Counted from the stretch's first letter, positions 12,121 to 26,427 are shown. The stretch is 64,000 nucleotides of DNA from Chenopodium formosanum (GCA_024500155.1 CM044879.1:19669572-19733571); one strand, 5' to 3'. Notes: generated by a model from the letters alone, not told the origin. Numbers and translations are program-made.

Positions 12121-14250
12121 AATTGAGTCAAATGAAAGTCAAATGCATTCTACAAAGCTAATTGAGTCAAATGAAAGTCAAATACATTCAACAAAGCTAA
12201 TTGAGTCAAATGAAAGACAAACACTTTCAAACAAAGCTTTTTGAATCAAATGAAAGTCAAATGCATTCTACAAAGCTAATTGAGTCAAATAAAAGTCAAA
12301 TGCATTCCACAATGATAACTGAGTCAAATGAAAGTCAAACACATTCAACAAAGCTAATTGAATCAAATTAAAGACAAACACATTTCAATAAAGATTTTTA
12401 AATCAAATGAAGGTCAATTGCATTCCACAATGCTAATTGAGTCAAATGAAAGTCAAACACATTCAAACAAAGCTTTTTGAATCAAATGAAAGTCAAATGC
12501 ATTCAACAAAACTAATTGAGTTGAATGAAAGTCAAACACTTTCAACAAAGCTAATTGAGTCAAATAAAAGTCAAACACATTCAAACAAAGCTTTTTGAAT
12601 TAAATGAAAGTCAATTTCATTCCACAAAGCATTTTGAATCAAATGATAGTCAAATGCATTTTACAAAGCTAATTCAGTTAAATGATGAAAGTCAAACACT
12701 TTCAACAAAGCTTTTAGAATAAAATGAAATCAAATATATTCAAACAAAGCTTTTTAATCAAACAAAAGTCAATTTCATTCCACAATGCTAATTGAGTCAA
12801 ACAAAAGTCAAACACATTCAACAAAGCTAATTGAGTCAAATGAAAGGCAAACACATTCAAACAAAGCTTTTTAAATCAAATGAAAGTGAAATGCATTCAA
12901 CAAAGGTAATTGAGTCAAATGAAAGTCAAACACATTCAAACAAAGCTTTTTGAATCAAATGAAAGTCAATTGCATTAAACAAAGCTAATTGAGTCAAATA
13001 AAAGTCAAACACATTCACACAAAAGTTTTTGAATGAAATGAAAGTCAAATGCATTCATTAAAGCTAATTGAGTCAAATGAAAGTCAAACCCATTCAAACA
13101 AAGCTTTTTGAATCAAATGACAGTCAAATGCATTCAACAAAGCTAATTGAGTTAAATGAAAGTCAAAAACATTCAAACAAATCTTTTTGAATCAATTGAA
13201 AGTAAAATTTATTCAACAAAGCGAATTGAGTCAAATGAAAGTCAAACACATTCAAACAAAGCATTTTGAATCAAATGAAAGTCAAATGCATTCAACAAAA
13301 CTAATTGAGTTAAATGAAATTCAAACACTTTCAACAAAGCTAATTGAGTCAAATGAAACTCAAACACAATCAAACAAAGCTTTTTGAATCAAATGAAAGT
13401 CAATTTCATTCCACAAAGCATTTTGAATCTAATGAAAGTCAAACGCATTCATCAAAGCTAATTTAGTTAAATGAAAATCAAACACTTTCAACAAATCTTT
13501 TAGAATTAAATGAAATCAAATACATTCAACAAAGGTAATTGAGTCAAATGAAAGTCAAACACTTTTAACATAGCTTTTAGAATCATGTGAAAGTCAAATA
13601 CATTCAAACAAAGCTTTTTGAATCAAATGAAAGCCAATTGCATTTCACAATGCAAGTTGAGTCAAATGAAAGTCAAACACATTCAACAAAGCTAATTGAG
13701 TCAAATGAAAGTCAAACACATTCAAACAAAGCTTTTTTAAACAAATGAAAGTCAAACACATTCAACAAAGCTAATTGAGTTAAAAGAAAGTCAAACACTT
13801 TCAACAAACCTTTTAGAATCAAATGAAAGTCAAATACATTCAACAAAAGCTTTTAGAATCAAATGAAAGTCAATTGCATTCCACAATGCTAATTGAGTCA
13901 AATGAAAGTCAAACAGATTCAACAAAGCTAATTGAGTCAAATAGACAAACACATTCAAACAAAGCTTTTTGAATCATATGAAAGTCAAATGCATTCTACA
14001 AAGCTAATTGAGTCAAATGAAAGTCAAACACATTCAACAAAGCTAATTGAGTCAAATGAAAGTCAAACACATTCAAACAAAGCTTTTTGAATCAAATGAA
14101 AGTCAAATGCATTCAACAAAACTAATTGAGTTAAATGAAAGTCAAACACTTTCAACAAAGCTAATTGAGTCAAATGAAAGTCAAACACAATCAAACAAAG
14201 CTTTTTGAATCAAATAAAAGTCAATTTCTTTCCACAAAGCATTTTGAATC

Positions 14251-14310
14251 TAATGAAAGTCAAATGCATTCATCAAAGCTAATTCAGTTAAATGAAAGTC
14301 AAACACTTTC
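14251..14310 (-). other. Unoccupied paralogue of the transposon target site
   Basis: Here CATCAAAGCTAATTCAG runs without interruption, with TAA at 14280-14282. The same satellite position at 26366-26368 and 26995-26997 carries the transposon between two copies of TAA. The surroundings also match: TTTCTTTCCACAAAGC upstream, and a TTTTAGAATC unit followed by AAATTAAATC downstream. This works as an internal pre-insertion site. Confidence 0.9.
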
Positions 14311-17300
14311 AACAAAGCTTTTAGAATCAAATTAAATCAAATACATTCAACAAAGCTAATTGAGTCAAATGAAAGTCAAACACTTTTAACATAGCTTTTA
14401 GAATCATGTAAAAGTCAAATACATTCAAACAAAGCTTTTTGAATCAAATGAAAGTCAATTGCATTTCACAATGCAAATTGAGTCAAATGAAAGTCAAACA
14501 CATTCAACAAAGCTAATTGAGTCAAATGAAAGTCAAACACATTCAAACAAAGCTTTTTGAATCAAATGAAATTTATTAGCATTCAACAAAGTTAATTGAG
14601 TCAAATAAAAGTCAAACACATTCAAACAAAGGTTTTTGAAACAACTGAAAGTCAAACACATTCAACAAAGCTAATTGAATCAAATGAAAGTCAAACACAT
14701 TTCAATAAAGATTTTTGAATCAAATGAAAGTCAATTGCATTCCACAATGCTAATTGAGTCAAATGAAAGTCAAACACATTCAACAAAGCTAATTGAGTCA
14801 AATGAAAGTCAAACACATTCAAACAAAGCTTTTTGAATCAAATGAAAGTCAAATGCATTCAACAAAACTAATTGAGTTGAATGAAAGTCAAACACTTTCA
14901 ACAAATCTAATTGAGTCAAATGAAAGTTAAACACATTCAAACAAAGCTTTTTGAATAAAATTAAAGTCAATTTCATTCCACAAAGCATTTTGAATCAAAT
15001 GATAGTCAAATGCATTCAACAAAGCTAATTCAGTTAAATGATGAAAGTCAAACACTTTCAACAAAGCTTTTAGAATCAAATGAAATCAAATACATTCAAA
15101 TAAAGCTTTTTTAATCAAACGAAAGTCAATTGGATTCCACAATCCTAATTGAGGCAAACGAAAGTCAAATGCATTTAACAAAGCTAATTGAGTCAAATGA
15201 AAGTCAAACACTTTCAACAAAGCTTTTAGAATCAAATGAAAGTCAATTGCATTCCACAATGCTAATTGAGTCAAATGAAATTCAAACACATTCAACAAAG
15301 CTAATTGAGTCAAATAAAAGACAAACACATTCAAACAAAGCTTTTTAAATCAAATGAAAGTCAAATGCATTCAACAAAGCTAGTTGAGTCGAATGAAAGT
15401 CAAACACTCTCAACAAAGCTTTTAGAATCAAATGAAATTCAAACACATTCAAACAAAGCTTTTTGAATCAAATGAAAGTCAAATGCATTAAATAAAGGTA
15501 ATTGAGTCAAATAAAAGTCAAACACATTCACACAAAAGTTTTTGAATGAAATGAAAGTCAAATGCATTCATTAAAGCTAATTGAGTCAAATGAAAGTCAA
15601 ACACATTCAAACAAAGCTTTTTGAATCAATTGAAAGTAAAATTTATTCAACAAAGCTAATTGAGTCAAATGAAAGTCAAACACATTCAAACAAAGCTTTT
15701 TGAATCAAATGAAAGTCAATTTCATTCCACAAAGCATTTTGAATCAAATATTAGTCAAATGCATTCAACAAAGCTAATTCTGTTAAATGAAAGTCAAACA
15801 CTTTCAACAAAGCTTTTAGAATCAAATGAAAGTCAAATACATTCAACCAAAGCTTTTTGAATCATATGAATGACAAATGCATTCTACAAAGCTAATTGAG
15901 TCAAATGAAAGTCAAACACATTCAACAAAGCTAATTGAGTCAAATGAAAGACAAACACTTTCAAACAAAGCTTTTTGAATCAAATGAAAGTCAAATGCAT
16001 TCTACAAAGCTAATTGAGTCAAATGAAAGTCAAATGCATTCAACAATGATAATAGAGTCAAATTAAAGTCAAACACATTCAACAAAGCTAATTGAATCAA
16101 ATGAAAGTCAAACACATTTCAATAAAGATTTTTGAATCAAATGAAAGTCAATTGCATTCCTCAATGATAATTAAGTCAAATGAAAGTCAAACACATTCAA
16201 CAAAGCTAATTGAGTCAAATGAAAGTCAAACACATTCAAACAAAGCTTTTTGAATCAAATGAAAGTCAAATGCATTCAACAAAACTAATTAAGTTGATTG
16301 AAATTCAAACACTTTCAACAAAGCTAATTGAGTCAAATGAAAGTCAAACACATTCAAACAAAGCTTTTTGAATCAAATGAAATTCAATTTCATTCCACAA
16401 AGCATTTTGAATCAAATGATAGTCAAATGCATTCAACAAAGCTAATTCAGTTAAATGATGAAAGTCAAAATCTTTCAACAAAGCTTTTAGAATCAAATGA
16501 AATCAAATACATTCAAACAAAGCTTTTTTAATCAAATGAAAGTCAATTGCATTCCACAATGTTAATTGATTCAAACGAAAGTCAAACACATTCAACAAAG
16601 CTAATTGAGTCAAATGAAAGTCAAACACATTCAAACAAAGCTTTTTAAATCAAATGAAAGTCAAATGCATTCAACAAAGCTAGTTGAGTCAAATGAAAGT
16701 CAAACACTCTCAACAAAGCCTTTAGAATCAAATAAAAGTCAAACACATTCAAACAAAGATTTTTGAATCAAATGAAAGTCAATTGCGTTAAATAAAGCTA
16801 ATTGAGTGAAATAAAAGTCAAACACATTCACACAAAAGTTTTTGAATGAAATGAAAGTCAAATGCATTCATTAAAGCTAATTGAGTCAAATGAAAGTCAA
16901 ACCATTCAAATAAAGCTTTTTGAATCAAATGAAAGTCAATTGCATTCCACAATGCTAATTGAGTCAAATGAAAGTCAAACACATTCAACAAAGCTAATTG
17001 AGTCAAATGAAAGTCAAACACATTCAAACAAAGGTTTTTGAATCAATTTAAAGTAAAATTCATTTAACAAAGCTAATTGATTCAAATGAAAGTCAAATAC
17101 ATTCAAACAAAGCTTTTTAAATCAAATTAAAGTCAATCGCATTCAACAAAGCTAATTGAGTAAATTGAAAGTCAAACACATTCAAACAAAACTTTTTGAA
17201 TCAAATGAAAGTCAATTTCATTCCACCAAGCATTTTGAATCAAATGACAGTCAAATGCATTCAACAAAGCTAATTCTGTTAAATGAAAGTCAAACACTTT

Positions 17301-18629
17301 TAACAAAGCTTTTAAAATCAAATGAAATCAAATACATTCAAACAAAGCTTTTTAATCAAATGAAAGTCAATTGCATTCCACAATGCTAATTGAGTCAAAT
17401 GAAAGCCAAACACATACAACAAAGCAAATTGACTCAAATGAAAGTAAAACACATTCAAACAAAGCTTTTTAAATCAAATAAAAGTCAAATGCATTCAACA
17501 AAGCTAATTGAGTCTAATAAAAGTCAAACACTTTCAACAAAGCTTTTTGAATCAAATGAAAGTCAATTGCATTCCACAATGCTAATTAAGTCAAATGAAA
17601 GTCAAACACATTCAACAAAGCTATTTAAGTCAAATGAAAGTCAAACACATTCAAATAAAGCTTTTGAATTAATTGAAAGTCAAATGCATTCAACAATGCT
17701 AATTGAGTCAAATGAAAGTCAAACACATCAAACAAAGCTTTTTGAATCAATTGAAAGTCAATTTCTTTCCACAAAGCATTTTGAATCTAATGAAAGTCAA
17801 ATGCATTCATCAAAACTAATTCAGTTAAATGAAAGTCAAACACTTTCAACAAAGCTTTTAGAATCAAATTAAATCAAATACATTCAACAAAGCTAATTGA
17901 GTCAAATGAAAGTCAAACACTTTTAACATAGCTTTTAGAATCATGTGAAAGTCAAATACATTCAAACAAAGCTGTTTGAATCAAATGAAAGTCAATTGCA
18001 TTTCACAGTGCAAATTGAGTCAAATGAAAGTTAAACACATTCAACAAAGCTCATTGAGTCAAATGAAAGACAAACACTTTCAAACAAAGCTTTTTGAATC
18101 AAATGAAAGTTATTTGCATTAAACAAAGTTAATTAAGTCAAATAAAAGTCAAACACATTCAAACAAAGGTTTTTGAATCAACTGAAAGTCAAACACATTC
18201 AACAAAGCTAATTGAATCAAATGAAAGTCAAACACATTTCAATAAAGATTTTTGAATCAAATGAAAGTCAATTGCATTCCACAATGCTAATTGAGTCAAA
18301 TGAAAGTCAAACACATTCAACAAAGCTAATTGAGTTAAATGAAAGCCAAACACATTCAAACAAAGCTTTTTGAATCAAATGAAAGTCAAATGCATTCAAC
18401 AAAACTAATTGAGTTGAATGAAAGTCAAATACTTTCAACAAATCTAATTGAGTCAAATGAAAGTTAAACACATTCAAACAAAGCTTTTTGAATAAAATAA
18501 AAGTCAATTTCATTCCACAAAGCATTTTGAATCAAATGATAGTCAAATGCATTCAACAAAGCTAATTCAGTTAAATGATGAAATTCAAACACTTTCAACA
18601 AAGCTTTTAGAATCAAATGCAATCAAATT

Positions 18630-21600
18630 CATTTAAACAAAGCTTTTTTAATCAAATGAAAGTCAATTGCATTCCACAATGCTAATTAAGTCAAATGAAA
18701 GTCAAAAACATTCAACAAAGCTATTTAAGTCAAATGAAAGTCAAACACATTCAAATAAAGCTTTTGAATTAATTGAAAGTCAAATGCATTCAACAATGCT
18801 AATTGAGTCAAATGAAAGTCAAACACATCAAACAAAGCTTTTTGAATCAATTGAAAGTAAAATTCATTCAACAAAGCTAATTGAGTCAAATGAAAGTCAA
18901 ACACATTCAAACAAAGCTAATTGAGTCAAATTAAAGTCAATTGCATTCAACAAAGCTAATTGAGTCAAATGAAAGTCAAACACATTCAAACAAAGCATTT
19001 GAATCAAATGAAAGTCAATTGCATTCAACAAAGCTAAGTGAGTCAAATGAAAGTCAAATGCATTCCACATGATAATTGAGTCAAATGAAAGTCAAACACA
19101 TTCAACAAAGCTAATTGAGTCAAATGAAAGTCAAACACATTTCAACAAAGCTTTTAGAATCAAATGAAGTTAAACACATTCAACAAAGCTAATTGAGTCA
19201 AATGAAAGTCAAACACTTTCAAAAAAGCTTTTAGAATCAAATGAAAGTCAATTGCATTCAACAAAGCTAATTGTGTCAAATGAAAGTCAAACACATTCAA
19301 ACAAAGCTTTTTGAATCAAATGAAAGTCAAATGCATTCAACAAAACTAATTGAGTTGAATGAAAGTCAAACACTTTCAACAAAGCTAATTGTGTCAAATG
19401 AAAGTTCAACACATTCTAACAAAGCTTTTTGAATCAAATGAAAGTGAATTTCTTTCCACAAAGCATTTTGAATCAAATGATAGTCAAATGCATTCAACAA
19501 AGCTAATTCAGTTAAATGAAAGTCAAACACTTCCAACAAAGCCTTTAGAATCAAATGAAATCAAATACATTCAAACAAAGCTTTTTTAATGAAATGAAAG
19601 TCAATTGCATTCCTCAATGCTAATTGTGTCAAATGAAAGTCAAACACATTCAACAAAGTTAATTGAGTTAAATGAAAGTCAAACACATTCAAATAAAGCT
19701 TTTTAAATCAGATGAAAGTCAAATGCATTCAACAAAGCTAATTGAGTCAACTGAAAGTCAAACAATTTCAACAAAGGTTTTAGAATCAAATGAAAGTCAA
19801 TTGCATTCCACAATGCTAATTGAGTCAAATGAAAGTCAAACACATTCATTAAAGCTAATTGAGTCAAATGAAAGTCAAACACATTAAAACAAAGCTTTTT
19901 GAATCAAATGAAAGTCAAATGCATTCAACAAAGCTAATTGAGTCAAATGAAAATCAAACACATTCAAATAAAGCTTTTTGAATCAATTGAAAGTTAAATT
20001 CATTCATCAAAGCTAATTAAGTCAAATAAAAGTCAAACACATTCAAACAAAGCTTTTTGAATCAAATGAAAATCTATCGCATTTAACAACGCTAATTGAG
20101 TCAAATGAAAGTCAAATGCATTCCACAATGTTAATTGAGTCAAATAAAAGTTAAACACATTCAAAAAAGCTAATTTAGTCAAATGAAAGTCAAACACATT
20201 CAAATAAAGCTTTTTGAATCAAATGAAAGTCAAATGCATTCAACAAAACTAATTGAGTTAAATGAAAGTCAAACACTTTCAACAAAGCTAATTGAGTCAA
20301 ATGAAAGTCAAACACAATCAAACAAAGCTTTTTGAATCAAATAAAAGTCAATTTCTTTCCACAAAGCATTTTGAATCTAATGAAAGTCAAATGCATTCAT
20401 CAAAACTAATTCAGTTAAATGAAATTCAAACACTTTCAACACAGCTTTTAGAATCAAATTAAATCAAATACATTCAACAAAGCTAATTGAGTCAAATGAA
20501 AGTCAAACACTTTTAACATAGCTTTTAGAATCATGTGAAAGTCAAATACATTCAAACAAAGCTTTTTGAATCAAATGAAAGTCAATTGCATTTCACAGTG
20601 CAAATTGAGTCAAATGAAAGCCAAACACATACAACAAAGCTAATTGACTCAAATGAAAGTAAAACACATTCAAACAAAGCTTTTTAAATCAAATAAAAGT
20701 CAAATGCATTCAACAAAGCTAATTGAGTCTAATAAAAGTCAAACACTTTCAACAAAGCTTTTTGAATCAAATGAAAGTCAATTGCATTCCACAATGCTAA
20801 TTAAGTCAAATGAAAGTCAAACACATTCAACAAAGCTATTTAAGTCAAATGAAAGTCAAACACATTCAAATAAAGCTTTTGAATTAATTGAAAGTCAAAT
20901 GCATTCAACAATGCTAATTGAGTCAAATGAAAGTCAAACACATCAAACAAAGCTTTTTGAATCAATTGAAAGTAAAATTCATTCAACAAAGCTAATTGAG
21001 TCAAATGAAAGTCAAACACATTCAAACAAAGCTAATTGAGTCAAATTAAAGTCAATTGCATTCAACAAAGCTAATTGAGTCAAATGAAAGTAAAACACAT
21101 TCAAACAAAGCTTTTTAATCAAATGAAAGTCAATTGCATTCCACAATGCTAATTGAGTCAAATGAAAGCCAAACACATACAACAAAGCTAATTGACTCAA
21201 ATGAAAGTAAAACACATTCAAACAAAGCTTTTTAAATCAAATAAAAGTCAAATGCATTCAACAAAGCTAATTGAGTCTAATAAAAGTCAAACACTTTCAA
21301 CAAAGCTTTTTGAATCAAATGAAAGTCAATTGCATTCCACAATGCTAATTAAGTCAAATGAAAGTCAAACACATTCAACAAAGCTATTTAAGTCAAATGA
21401 AAGTCAAACACATTCAAATAAAGCTTTTGAATTAATTGAAAGTCAAATGCATTCAACAATGCTAATTGAGTCAAATGAAAGTCAAACACATCAAACAAAG
21501 CTTTTTGAATCAATTGAAAGTAAAATTCATTCAACAAAGCTAATTGAGTCAAATGAAAGTCAAACACATTCAAACAAAGCTAATTGAGTCAAATTAAAGT

Positions 21601-23278
21601 CAATTGCATTCAACAAAGCTAATTGAGTCAAATGAAAGTAAAACACATTCAAACAAAGCATTTGAATCAAATGAAAGTCAATTGCATTCAACAAAGCTAA
21701 TTGAGTCAAATGAAAGTCAAATGCATTCCACATGATAATTGAGTCAAATGAAAGTCAAACACATTCAACAAAGCTAATTGAGTCAAATGAAAGTCAAACA
21801 CATTTCAACAAAGCTTTTAGAATCAAATGAAGTTAAACACATTCAACAAAGCTAATTGAGTCAAATGAAAGTCAAACACTTTCAAAAAAGCTTTTAGAAT
21901 CAAATGAAAGTCAATTGCATTCAACAAAGCTAATTGTGTCAAATGAAAGTCAAACACATTCAAACAAAGCTTTTTGAATCAAATGAAAGTCAAATGCATT
22001 CAACAAAACTAATTGAGTTGAATGAAAGTCAAACACTTTCAACAAAGCTAATTGTGTCAAATGAAAGTTCAACACATTCTAACAAAGCTTTTTGAATCAA
22101 ATGAAAGTGAATTTCTTTCCACAAAGCATTTTGAATCAAATGATAGTCAAATGCATTCAACAAAGCTAATTTAGTTAAATGAAAGTCAAACACTTTCAAC
22201 AAAGCCTTTAGAATCAAATGAAATCAAATACATTCAAACAAAGCTTTTTTAATGAAATGAAAGTCAATTGCATTACTCAATGCTAATTGTGTCAAATGAA
22301 AGTCAAACACATTCAACAAAGTTAATTGAGTTAAATGAAAGTCAAACACATTCAAATAAAGCTTTTTAAATCAGATGAAAGTCAAATGCATTCAACAAAG
22401 CTAATTGAGTCAACTGAAAGTCAAACAATTTCAACAAAGGTTTTAGAATCAAATGAAAGTCAATTGCATTCCACAATGCTAATTGAGTCAAATGAAAGTC
22501 AAACACATTCAATAAAGCTAATTGAGTCAAATGAAAGTCAAACACATTAAAACAAAGCTTTTTGAATCAAATGAAAGTCAAATGCATTCAACAAAGCTAA
22601 TTGAGTCAATTGAAAATCAAACACATTCAAATAAAGCTTTTTGAATCAATTGAAAGTTAAATTCATTCATCAAAGCTAATTAAGTCAAATAAAAGTCAAA
22701 CACATTCAAACAAAGCTTTTTGAATCAAATGAAAATCTATCGCATTCAACAACGCTAATTGAGTCAAATGAAAGTCAAATGCATTCCACAATGTTAATTG
22801 AGTCAAATAAAAGTCAAACACATTCAAAAAAGCTAATTTAGTCAAATGAAAGTCAAACACATTCAAATAAAGCTTTTTGAATCAAATGAAAGTCAAATGC
22901 ATTCAACAAAACTAATTGAGTTAAATGAAAGTCAAACACTTTCAACAAAGCTAATTGAGTCAAATGAAAGTCAAACACAATCAAACAAAGCTTTTTGAAT
23001 CAAATAAAAGTCAATTTCTTTCCACAAAGCATTTTGAATCTAATGAAAGTCAAATGCATTCATCAAAACTAATTCAGTTAAATGAAATTCAAACACTTTC
23101 AACAAAGCTTTTAGAATCAAATTAAATCAAATACATTCAACAAAGCTAATTGAGTCAAATGAAAGTCAAACACTTTTAACATAGCTTTTAGAATCATGTG
23201 AAAGTCAAATACATTCAAACAAAGCTTTTTGAATCAAATGAAAGTCAATTGCATTTCACAGTGCAAATTGAGTCAAAT
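18630..23278 (-). repeat. Segmental duplication with 2,663-bp offset (about 1.95 kb per copy)
   Basis: About 18630-20615 recurs at about 21293-23278 with a constant offset of 2,663 bp. Diagnostic rare variants occur in both copies: CACATGATAATTGAGTC, GAATCAAATGAAGTTAAAC, GTTCAACACATTCTAAC, TTTAAATCAGATGAAAG, GAAAATCTATCGCATT and AACACTTTTAACATAGC. They are nearly identical; a few differences are visible, such as AACACAGC near 20440 against AACAAAGC near 23102. A third copy lies at about 24.9-26.37 kb (offset 5,959 from the first), and that copy received the transposon. Confidence 0.85.
20603..21659 (-). repeat. 548-bp tandem duplication
   Basis: 20603-21111 and 21151-21659 are matching 509-bp blocks at a period of 548 bp, equal to 14 monomers. 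They appear identical where I compared them. Both start AATTGAGTCAAATGAAAGCC, contain the rare GCTATTTAAGTCAAATG and CTTTTGAATTAATTGAAAG units, and end with GTAAAACACATTCAAACAAA. Related blocks occur at about 17391-17750 and 24491-24840. Confidence 0.9.
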
Positions 23279-26200
23279 GAAAGTTAAACACATTCAACAA
23301 AGCTAATTGAGTCAAATGAAAGTCAAACACATTCAAACAAAGCTTTTTGAATCAAATGAAAGTTATTTACATTCAACAAAGTTAATTAAGTCAAATAAAA
23401 GTCAAACACATTCAAACAAAGGTTTTTGAATCAACTGAAAGTCAAACACATTCAACAAAGCTAATTGAATCAAATGAAAGTCAAACACATTTCAATAAAG
23501 ATTTTTGAATCAAATAAAAGTCAATTGCATTCCACAATGCTAATTGAGTCAAATGAAAGTCAAACACATTCAACAAAGCTAATTGAGTTAAATGAAAGTC
23601 AAACACATTCAAACAAAGCTTTTTGAATCAAATGAAAGTCAAATGCATTCAACAAAACTAATTGAGTTGAATGAAAGTCAAATACTTTCAACAAATCTAA
23701 TTGAGTCAGATGAAAGTTAAACACATTCAAACAAAGCTTTTTGAATAAAATAAAAGTCAATTTCATTCCACAAAGCATTATGAATCAAATGATAGTCAAA
23801 TGCATTCAACAAAGCTAATTCAGTTAAATGATGAAAGTCAAACACTTTCAACAAAGCTTTTAGAATCAAATGCAATCAAATTCATTTAAACAAAGCTTTT
23901 TTAATCAAATGAAAGTCAATTGCATTCCACAATCATAATTGAGGCAAACGAAAGTCAAATGCATTTAACAAAGCAAATTGAGTCAAATGAAAGTCAAACC
24001 ATTCAAATAAAGCTTTTTGAATCAAATGAAAGTCAATTGCATTCCACAATGCTAATTGAGTCAAATGAAAGTCAAACACATTCAACAAAGCTAATTGAGT
24101 CAAATGAAAGTCAAACACATTCAAACAAAGGTTTTTGAATCAATTGAAAGTAAAATACATTTAACAAAGCTAATTGATTCAAATGAAAGTCAAACACATT
24201 CAAACAAAGCTTTTTAAATCAAATTAAAGTCAATTGCATTCAACAAAGCTAATTGAGTCAATTGAAAGTCAAACACATTCAAACAAAACTTTTTGAATCA
24301 AATGAAAGTCAATTTCATTCCACCAAGCATTTTGAATCAAATGATAGTCAAATGCATTCAACAAAGCTAATTCTGTTAAATGAAAGTCAAACACTTTTAA
24401 CAAAGCTTTTAAAATCAAATGAAATCAAATACATTCAAACAAAGCTTTTTAATCAAATGAAAGTCAATTGCATTCCACAATGCTAATTGAGTCAAATGAA
24501 AGCCAAACACATACAACAAAGCTAATTGAGTCAAGTGAAAGTCAAACACATTCAAACAAAGCTTTTTAAATCAAATAAAAGTCAAATGCATTCAACAAAG
24601 CTAATTGAGTCTAATAAAAGTCAAACACTTTCAACAAAGCTTTTTGAATCAAATGAAAGTCAATTGCATTCCACAATGCTAATTAAGTCAAATGAAAGTC
24701 AAACACATTCAACAAAGCTATTTGAGTCAAATGAAAGTCAAACACATTCAAATAAAGCTTTTGAATTAATTGAAAGTCAAATGCATTCAACAATGCTAAT
24801 TGAGTCAAATGAAAGTCAAACACATTCAAACAAAGTTAATTGAGTCAAATTAAAGTCAGTTGCATTCAACAAAGCTAATTGAGTCAAATGAAAGTCAAAC
24901 ACATTCAAACAAAGCTTTTTGAATCAAATGAAAGTCAATTGCATTCAACAAAGCTAATTGAGTCAAATGAAAGTCAAATGCATTCCACATGATAATTGAG
25001 TCAAATGAAAGTCAAACACATTCAACATAGCTAATTGAGTCAAATAAAAGTCAAACACATTTCAACAAAGCTTTTAGAATCAAATGAAGTCAAACACATT
25101 CAACAAAGCTAATTGAGTCAAATGAAAGTCAAACACTTTCAACAAAGCTTTTAGAATCAAATGAAAGTCAATTGCATTCCACAATACTAATTGAGTCAAA
25201 TGAAAGTCAAACACATTCAACAAAGCTAATTGTGTCAAATGAAAGTCAAACACATTCAAACAAAGCTTTTTGAATCAAATGAAAGTCAAATGCATTCAAC
25301 AAAGCTAATTGAGTCAAATGAAAGTCAAACACTTTCAACAAAACTAATTGTGTCAAATGAAAGTTAAACACATTCTAACAAAGCTTTTTGAATCAAATGA
25401 AAGTCAATTTCATTCCACAAAGCATTTTGAATCAAATGATAGTCAAATGCATTCAACAAAGCTAATTCAGTTAAATGAAAGTCAAACACTTTCTACAAAG
25501 CCTTTAGAATCAAATGAAATCAAATACATTCAAACAAAGCTTTTTTAATGAAATGAAAGTCAATTGCATTCCTCAATGCTAATTGTGTCAAATGAAAGTC
25601 AAACACATTCAACAAAGTTAATTGAGTTAAATGAAAGTCAAACACATTCAAATAAAGCTTTTTAAATCAGATGAAAGTCAAATGCATTCAACAAAGTTAA
25701 TTGAGTCAACTGAAAGTCAAACACTTTCAACAAAGCTTTTAGAATCAAATGAAAGTCAATTGCATTTCACAATGCTAATTGAGTCAAATGAAAGTCAAAC
25801 ACATTCAATAAAGCTAATTGAGTCAAATGAAAGTCAAACACATTAAAACAAAGCTTTTTGAATCAAATGAAAGTCAAATGCATTCAACAAAGCTAATTGA
25901 GTCAAATGAAAATCAAACACATTCAAATAAAGCTTTTTGAATCAATTGAAAGTTAAATTCATTCAACAAAGCTAATTAAGTCAAATGAAAGTCAAACACA
26001 TTCAAACAAAGCTTTTTGAATCAAATGAAAATCAATCGCATTCAACAACGCTAATTGAGTCAAATGAAAGTCAAATGCATTCCACAATGCTAATTGAGTC
26101 AAATAAAAGTCAAACACATTCAAAAAAGCTAATTTAGTCAAATGAAAGTCAAACACATTCAAATAAAGCTTTTTGAATCAAATGAAAGTCAAATGCATTC

Positions 26201-26365
26201 AACAAAACTAATTGAGTTAAATGAAAGTCAAACACTTTCAACAAAGCTAATTGAGTCAAATGAAAGTCAAACACAATCAAACAAAGCTTTTTGAATCAAA
26301 TAAAAGTCAATTTCTTTCCACAAAGCATTTTGAATCTAATGAAAGTCAAATGCATTCATCAAAGC

Positions 26366-26368
26366 TAA
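26366..26368. repeat. Target site duplication, left (TAA)
   Basis: TAA directly precedes the CACTA terminus and matches TAA at 26995-26997. A 3-bp duplication is standard for CACTA elements. Confidence 0.9.
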
Positions 26369-26404
26369 CACTACAAGAAAAATGTCTTTTTGTAGCGATT
26401 ATTT
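26369..26404 (+). repeat. Left terminal inverted repeat of the CACTA element
   Basis: 36 bp starting CACTACAAGAAAA and running into TTTTTGTAGCGATTATTT. Compared with the inverse of the right end, positions 14-17 and 23 differ and the rest match, including the subterminal GTAGCGATTATTT. Confidence 0.92.
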
Positions 26405-26427
26405 CGTAGCGATTGTACATTCGCTAC
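26405..26427. repeat. Subterminal motif and small hairpin
   Basis: CGTAGCGATT at 26405-26414 is a second copy of the motif that closes the left terminal repeat. It also pairs with TCGCTAC at 26421-26427 to give a 7-bp stem with an 8-base loop. In CACTA elements, subterminal motifs in direct and inverted copies are the known binding sites for the TNPA-type protein; that role here is inferred. Confidence 0.6.

Larger units (their letters stand above)
12121..26368 (-). repeat. Satellite array domain 2, left part (- orientation)
   Basis: The same satellite in reverse complement, recognisable by AATTGAGTCAAATGAAAGTC and by CTTTTAGAATCAAATG or CTTTTTGAATCAAATG. Domain-typical variants are CCACAAAGCATTTTGAATC, CAAAGCTAATTCAGTTAAATG, AACATAGCTTTTAGAATCATG and TTTCAATAAAGATTTTTG. 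The portion from about 17 to 26 kb is made of repeated 2- to 3-kb blocks. It is broken at 26368 by a transposon and continues in the same orientation and phase afterwards. No gene is seen in these 14 kb. Confidence 0.98.

Noticed and set aside
17390..17872. 160-codon + strand reading frame with repeated ESNESQ residues
   Set aside because: It is translated satellite; the frame stays open because 39 bp is 13 codons. There is no distinct start context, domain or composition shift, and the same peptide appears wherever the phase allows.
20644..21587. Two identical 131-codon frames (20644-21039 and 21192-21587), suggesting a duplicated gene
   Set aside because: They are the two copies of the 548-bp satellite duplication. 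The peptide is the 13-residue satellite repeat.
12121..26368. CRISPR array (short repeats with regular spacing)
   Set aside because: There are no unique spacers; adjacent units are near-copies of the whole 39-40-bp monomer.
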